Origin: Congeria kusceri
Taxonomy: Eukaryota; Mollusca; Bivalvia; Myida; Dreissenidae
Reading direction: 5' to 3'
DNA: 64,000 nt
NCBI GenBank assembly: GCA_027627225.1
Contig: CM051024.1
Location: 47,899,547-47,963,546 of the forward strand
A program made the translations under genes and the position numbers. The notes under the pieces were generated by a model that worked only from the letters and a program-made list of their open reading frames with translations, searched no databases and had not been told where the DNA came from. Positions 59,369 to 64,000 of this stretch are shown here, piece by piece. Position 1 is the stretch's first letter, and each line of letters opens with the position of its first letter.

Positions 59369-62300
59369 AATTAATTTACTGTGGTACTGGTAGAAAATTA
59401 GCCTTCACTTGGTCAACATACAAACATAACTTTTAAATTAAGACCATTGGTTCTTGAGATCGGTAAAAGACGATGCAGTTTGTTTGTACAAGAATGTATA
59501 CACCAGTCGATACAGGAATTCAATTAATTATTTATCGAGAGAAAACTACTTCTAAATTCCGGCTTGCTCATGTATGGCAGTCATGGACAAGAACTGGCCC
59601 AAATCCACTCAGGCTCTTGAAAACAATCTCATCAATAAATCAATTGAAACACATTGTAATACATATTATGCACCAGTACAGATACGCAGCATTGCACTCG
59701 CGCCAATTTCTCGGAACATGCTTGCTAAGCAGTTTGTTTCGGAAAAATCACATGAAACAGTTTTAACGAAACTATGGCAATTATGTTAAGCAAATTATTT
59801 ATAAACAAGGGCTTAGAGATCTTTCAGAACTACTGATGTAAATAATGACCAAACCATTACCAATTTATTCCCCAAGCTTTTGTTACACTATATACTCCAT
59901 ATACCTATTACTGGGATATCCCTATTACCGGGAATTTCCAAAAGTGATAAAAATATCGCCCACATGTGCAAACAATTTGGGTCAAATTCCATCCCTTTGT
60001 TAAAGTTTTGCTGCTAGCTGCAGTCAACTTTGGTTTCTAATCAATAATGTCGTTTTTTAAAGGTAAATACACTCAATTAAACGGCTATTAGTCTGGTAAA
60101 AGTTTGTTTTCAACAGCATTGTTAACATAAATTATCAATTACTATAAATATATGAAGAAAATAAATTAAAATTTTTAGCAAATATGATGTAATATGACTG
60201 CTGTTTTGTACAGTATCATTTGTTTAACCCTGAACATAATTTTTCTGAATTCTTATTGGCTGATATTCATATTCACAGTAATAGGTGTATTGCCAAAACA
60301 TAGATGGCTAATGACATGCACAATTTGTTGACACAACAGTTGTTTTAACTTGTGATTTTTTTTTGGATAAATTTGAATTATTTTGATAGAAGAATGTTGT
60401 ATTGTTACAACATCCCAGAAGTCTTTATTTCTTTCTTTTTTGTTATATGTTGCAAGCCAGGAAGAAAATTAAATTCCCAGCAATTGGTATACCCAGTCTA
60501 ATCTTATGTACTTTTCCACAAAAGCACTAAATATTTCCCTATGTTTGATCTGCCAAAAACTGTTTAATGTTGTTTAAATCTCTGATGCTTTAAATATATA
60601 ACATAGTCGGAGATGAAACAATAATGAATGTATGGTAAAACTTACAGCAAACAGTAGAATGAGATATTCAAATGTCGAAAAAAAATCTTTTTTTTGTAAA
60701 AAAACAAAAATTCTCGAAATTTCCCCTTCAGCATCTATTCCAGGCCAAATGATCCTACACTAGTAAAGGCCCCCCCCCCCTCCCCACAAAAAATAAAAAT
60801 AAAGAAACAGTCTTAACAGAACAACACTACTACCAGCAAGTTTACACTCTAGAAGTTTAATATATTTATGCATTTTCTACATGCATGGGAGCATTGGCAT
60901 TTCAATAGTATCTTATAGCAGATGTATGAAGCAAAATCCCAAACTTATAAAACCACAACTGTGACAGTTTCCCAATATGTTAAACCAATGTGGGGGAGTA
61001 AATGTCTAAAAGGTTTGAATCTTGGCAGGTCTTCATCTTTAGGTTTAAATGAGAGGAGTCAGGAAAGTATATTATATACCCGCGGACCAATATTACCGGG
61101 ATCTAAAATCCAAACAAAGACTATTTCCCGGGACCTGGAATCATTCGGCGTGTCAAATTCCCGCCTGTCCGGCATTGCTTTCAGTCTAAAGTCCCGTATA
61201 TGCTGCTGCTCCCTCCTTGGTGAAAAAATTGATAGGTGCATTATGAGACGTAAAATAATCTGCCCTATGACCACGAATGATCTCAATGTCAAACTTAGTC
61301 TGAACTTAAAATACTGACCAATGAAATCAGTTGTTACAGGTCAGCTTTGAATGGCATAGGTCAGTATTTTAAAGTAAGACTTAGTTTAGGAAACAGAACC
61401 TTCATAGTCCTGGGCCCTGGATCAATTTCATCTACAATGTGAAAATCAGACACAACATGTTTTGTAAACACAGGGCCTCGTGTTTGAACGCTGTCACAAG
61501 ATGCAAGATATAAAATGGTAATCCTTGCAATTTGCAAAGACAAATTAGTTTTATGCACAGGAACCTTAGATGTACATAACCACATATGGTACAAGACAAA
61601 TTATAGTTCAACAATCCAACCTTATAATGACCATTTGCATTTAAGACAAACAACATAGTTACGAACCTTAGAGTCGTTCAGTGTGACGTGGGGCTTAATC
61701 CATGAAAAACACGAAACTATACCCATAACAGAATTCAATAAAAGATAATCGACAAACTCACGTCATATCAGAACTAAATTGTTAAAGGGCGTATTAAGGG
61801 TTCAAAAGCAAATAATCAATAGTTGACTCTCACAGTTTCACTGTAATTTTGTTATATTTATGTCATGTGTTTATACACAATTGTTACGGTTCCTGTATTG
61901 GACACATTATCGACACATCGACAACACTTGGGTGACTAAGACACCATTATAACCATCCACAGGATAAGTTTCCATCCATGTACATTCAAAACCAGCTTTG
62001 TTTACATTTGGTTTTGACACAAACAGCTGCACCGACCACGCACTGATAAAACATCCCTTCAAGGGAGATTGCGTAGAAAACTGTACCAAGTTCATATACA
62101 GAATCAATACCCAGCTTCTCTATAAGTCGGGAAATATATCGAGCACAATGAGTCATTTTTGCCAATATAGATAAATCTAGTTAAAATATGGGAAAATTCT
62201 GAGCTAAGGCCTCATTGGACAATACGGAAAGTGGCGCTGGCTATTTCAACGGCTTCATGACAACTGACGGCAACCTGTCAATCAATAAGGAGAGACATAA

Positions 62301-62480
62301 ATTAAGCAATCAGCTTTCATAATGTTTCTGCTAAGAGCTCACTGCTAGGAGGGTTCTATGTGTCATGTTCGCAGCCAATAAATCAGGTGACACAGTAGCA
62401 GGGCTTCTTCTTAATCCTTATTTGACTGAAACCTAAAATATATAACAGATCATTTAATTCACCCAACAGTCATTGTAATA
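59369..62480. other. Upstream DUSP intron, no exon recognised
   Basis: No rhodanese-like or other exon could be identified. 60922-61317 is open on the plus strand and 61059-61292 on the minus strand, but neither resembles a known domain. A GTGAAAATCAGACACAACAT plus GTTTTGTAAACACAGGGCCT word at 61438-61478 resembles one at 5810-5860 and marks another dispersed element. Confidence 0.45.
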
Positions 62481-62509
62481 AGCAGTTTGGCCAATCAAGC
62501 TGAATTCTT

Positions 62510-62870
62510 CTATTATTACTTGAGAGCAAGGAAATGCAGCGTTTTTCCTTACTACTTTGGGAATGGTACCGGTACCAGACAAATTAGGAAAATAAGCATC
62601 GTTTTCAGCCAAATAGGGAATTTTATCAGCAATTTCAGCAAAAACTGCCAAAAAGAAAGTGAAAACAATAAGTTAAACAACTTTTCATTGATTCTTTCAT
62701 GTGTTCTTGTGTTTTCAGGTGGTAAAATGAAAGTTAAATATAGGTACACACATAAAGTTAATCTTTTTGGGATCATTTCGGACTATTTTTCCAGATATTA
62801 AAAAAAAAAAAAATTCAGATTGGGAAAATGTATAGGTAATTTGGATTGGGAAGGGACATTTTTAGGGTAC
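62510..62870 (+). repeat. Interspersed repeat (TTGGGAA family), plus-oriented copy
   Basis: GGAAATGCAGCGTTTTTCCT, TACTTTGGGAATGGTACCGG and CGTTTTCAGCCAAATAGGGA correspond in inverse to 29225-29315. The tail AGATTGGGAAAATG and GGATTGGGAAGGGAC matches inverted words at 29030-29060. Confidence 0.65.
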
Positions 62871-62966
62871 CAAATTTATATAGAGTATAAACGTTGAAAT
62901 GTTACAATTTTAGCCTGGGTATAGTAAACTGAGAATCTGAGCAAGTCAAGTTCAAAATTTAATCTT

Positions 62967-63146
62967 ATCCTGGATGGCACTTTCCGCTTTTATGGTATTT
63001 TCTGTTTCAAGGAAGTCTCTTCTAAACATAAATCTACCGTAGGCGGAAAGTGCCGTCCTGCATTAGCCTGCGCGGCCTGCACAGGCTAATCCGGGACGAC
63101 ACTTTACGCACATGCATTAAGCCCGGTTTTCCCACGACGCACCTCA
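62967..63146. mobile_element. Foldback MITE (GCCTGTGCAG family), left-truncated
   Basis: It begins at TCCTGGATGGCACTTTCCGC and ends GGTTTTCCCACGACGCACCTC. The inner inverted block is in the opposite order to 24494-24754, so the copy may be reversed relative to it. Confidence 0.85.
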
Positions 63147-63234
63147 TTTACATTGCTTAACTGAAAAACATGTTTTATCCCATCGTCACATCTGCATTTA
63201 TGAAATAACACTCCGTGGGATAAATTTAGCTGTA

Positions 63235-63525
63235 TTTCCACACTTTTTAATACAGCAAGCACGCACAGTATGACGTCATTTTTTTAATTTGTGTGACGTC
63301 ATTTCATGTTTATCGTGCTACTTAGTGATTTTCGTTCGTTTATTTTCAAAACAAAGCCAGAAAATGATGGGATAAATAGAAATCCAGGTAAGCGTTGATT
63401 AAAGATAAGTTTATTTTCTCGGCACGAAAACCTGAACCAATCGCCAAGGCACGTGGTTTAGGTTTTCTAAGCCTTGCTAAATAAACTAATCTTTATTCAA
63501 CACTAACCTAGTATTCTCTATATGT
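63235..63525. repeat. Palindromic, CRE-like-word-rich segment
   Basis: TGACGTCATTT occurs twice, near 63272 and 63296. From 63386, AAGCGTTGATTAAAGATAAG and TTTATTTT pair with AAATAAACTAATCTTTATTC plus AACACTAACC. Inner words ACCTGAACC and GGTTTAGGTTTTC are also opposed. It is probably a foldback element. Confidence 0.55.
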
Positions 63526-64000
63526 ACTGCAAAGAACATTTATTATCTTAAATATATCTGGGCCCATATTAATAAATCTACTTATTAATTTCTGAACATA
63601 CGTCAAACTTAAGTGCAAAGATAAATTATACATTTGTATCACATATTACATTTATAATGAATACATAAACAAAATTGTCACTGAACAGTTACACTTCGTT
63701 GTTTTTAGGGCTTTTTTTCACCTCTTGAGGATGGGACCCTTTGCCCTCATTTTGTGAAAAAAGAGCATTATTTTTGACATTTTGGGGAAAAAATTTCAAA
63801 GCAGGGGTATACAAGAACCTGGGGTAAGATCAGTTTTAGGGGAAAACAGCATGATTTGAAAGAATTTTTCTGAGGGGTTGACACCTTATAACGGCCCCAA
63901 CTATAGAAGGAAAAAAAAGGCCTGATTTTTTTTGTTTATTTTCATGACTAAGTTTTCTTTTATAATAATAATATTTTTGTTCAGTAGTGTCAGATCATTC

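Noticed and set aside
60922..61317. 131-codon plus-strand open frame
   Set aside because: No recognisable domain, no splice partners, and a minus-strand open frame of similar size overlaps it. Considered as the missing DUSP rhodanese exon on the minus strand, but no rhodanese-like residues were found.

Overview
This is eukaryotic genomic DNA, most likely from a bivalve mollusc. Coding sequence is split into short exons with GT/AG boundaries inside long AT-rich introns. Most of the remaining sequence is dispersed non-autonomous transposons, SINEs and tandem arrays. Two repeat families look bivalve-like to me from memory: a foldback MITE with a GCCTGTGCAGTCCGCACAGGC core, and an element bounded by AGCTCACCTGAGC. 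A heterodont such as Dreissena or Mya is my guess, not a demonstrated identification.

Two genes are supported. On the plus strand, from 2363 to 19932, lie the last five coding exons of a PPIL4-like nuclear cyclophilin. They encode the second half of its RRM, a linker and a basic Arg/Ser C-terminal tail. The cyclophilin domain must lie upstream of the window. On the minus strand, from 58416 down to 43981, lie four coding exons of a DUSP8/DUSP16-like MAP-kinase phosphatase: the complete catalytic domain and a long Ser/Pro-rich C-terminal exon. Its N-terminal rhodanese-like exon or exons lie beyond 64000 or were not recognised. The genes converge on a gene-poor interval of about 23 kb (20.4-43.7 kb).

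Region by region: 1-2360 is upstream intron with a truncated SINE and a 430-bp terminal-inverted-repeat element. 2.4-13.1 kb holds PPIL4 introns with hAT-like elements, one of them with a perfect 8-bp target duplication. 13.15-18.45 kb is a roughly 75-bp satellite. 19.7-20.4 kb is the PPIL4 terminal exon and 3' UTR. 20.4-43.7 kb is intergenic: MITEs, a 33-bp array, a 41-bp array, a 107-bp higher-order array, a 29-bp array and others. 43.7-58.4 kb is the DUSP gene, including a 55-bp minisatellite at 48.2-49.6 kb. 58.4-64 kb is upstream DUSP intron with more MITEs.

The most striking observation is that the two large intronic arrays, in two unrelated genes, each begin at a coding-exon 3' end. 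Each repeats the exon end together with its 5' splice site. The PPIL4 unit carries the exon end plus GTATG. The DUSP unit carries about 45 nt of exon plus GTAAG. Two simple duplications also sit on or beside splice junctions of the DUSP last-intron region. The window thus shows repeated amplification of exon-intron junctions, giving long ladders of near-identical decoy splice sites. No tRNA gene judged functional, rRNA, CRISPR, or prokaryotic feature was found.
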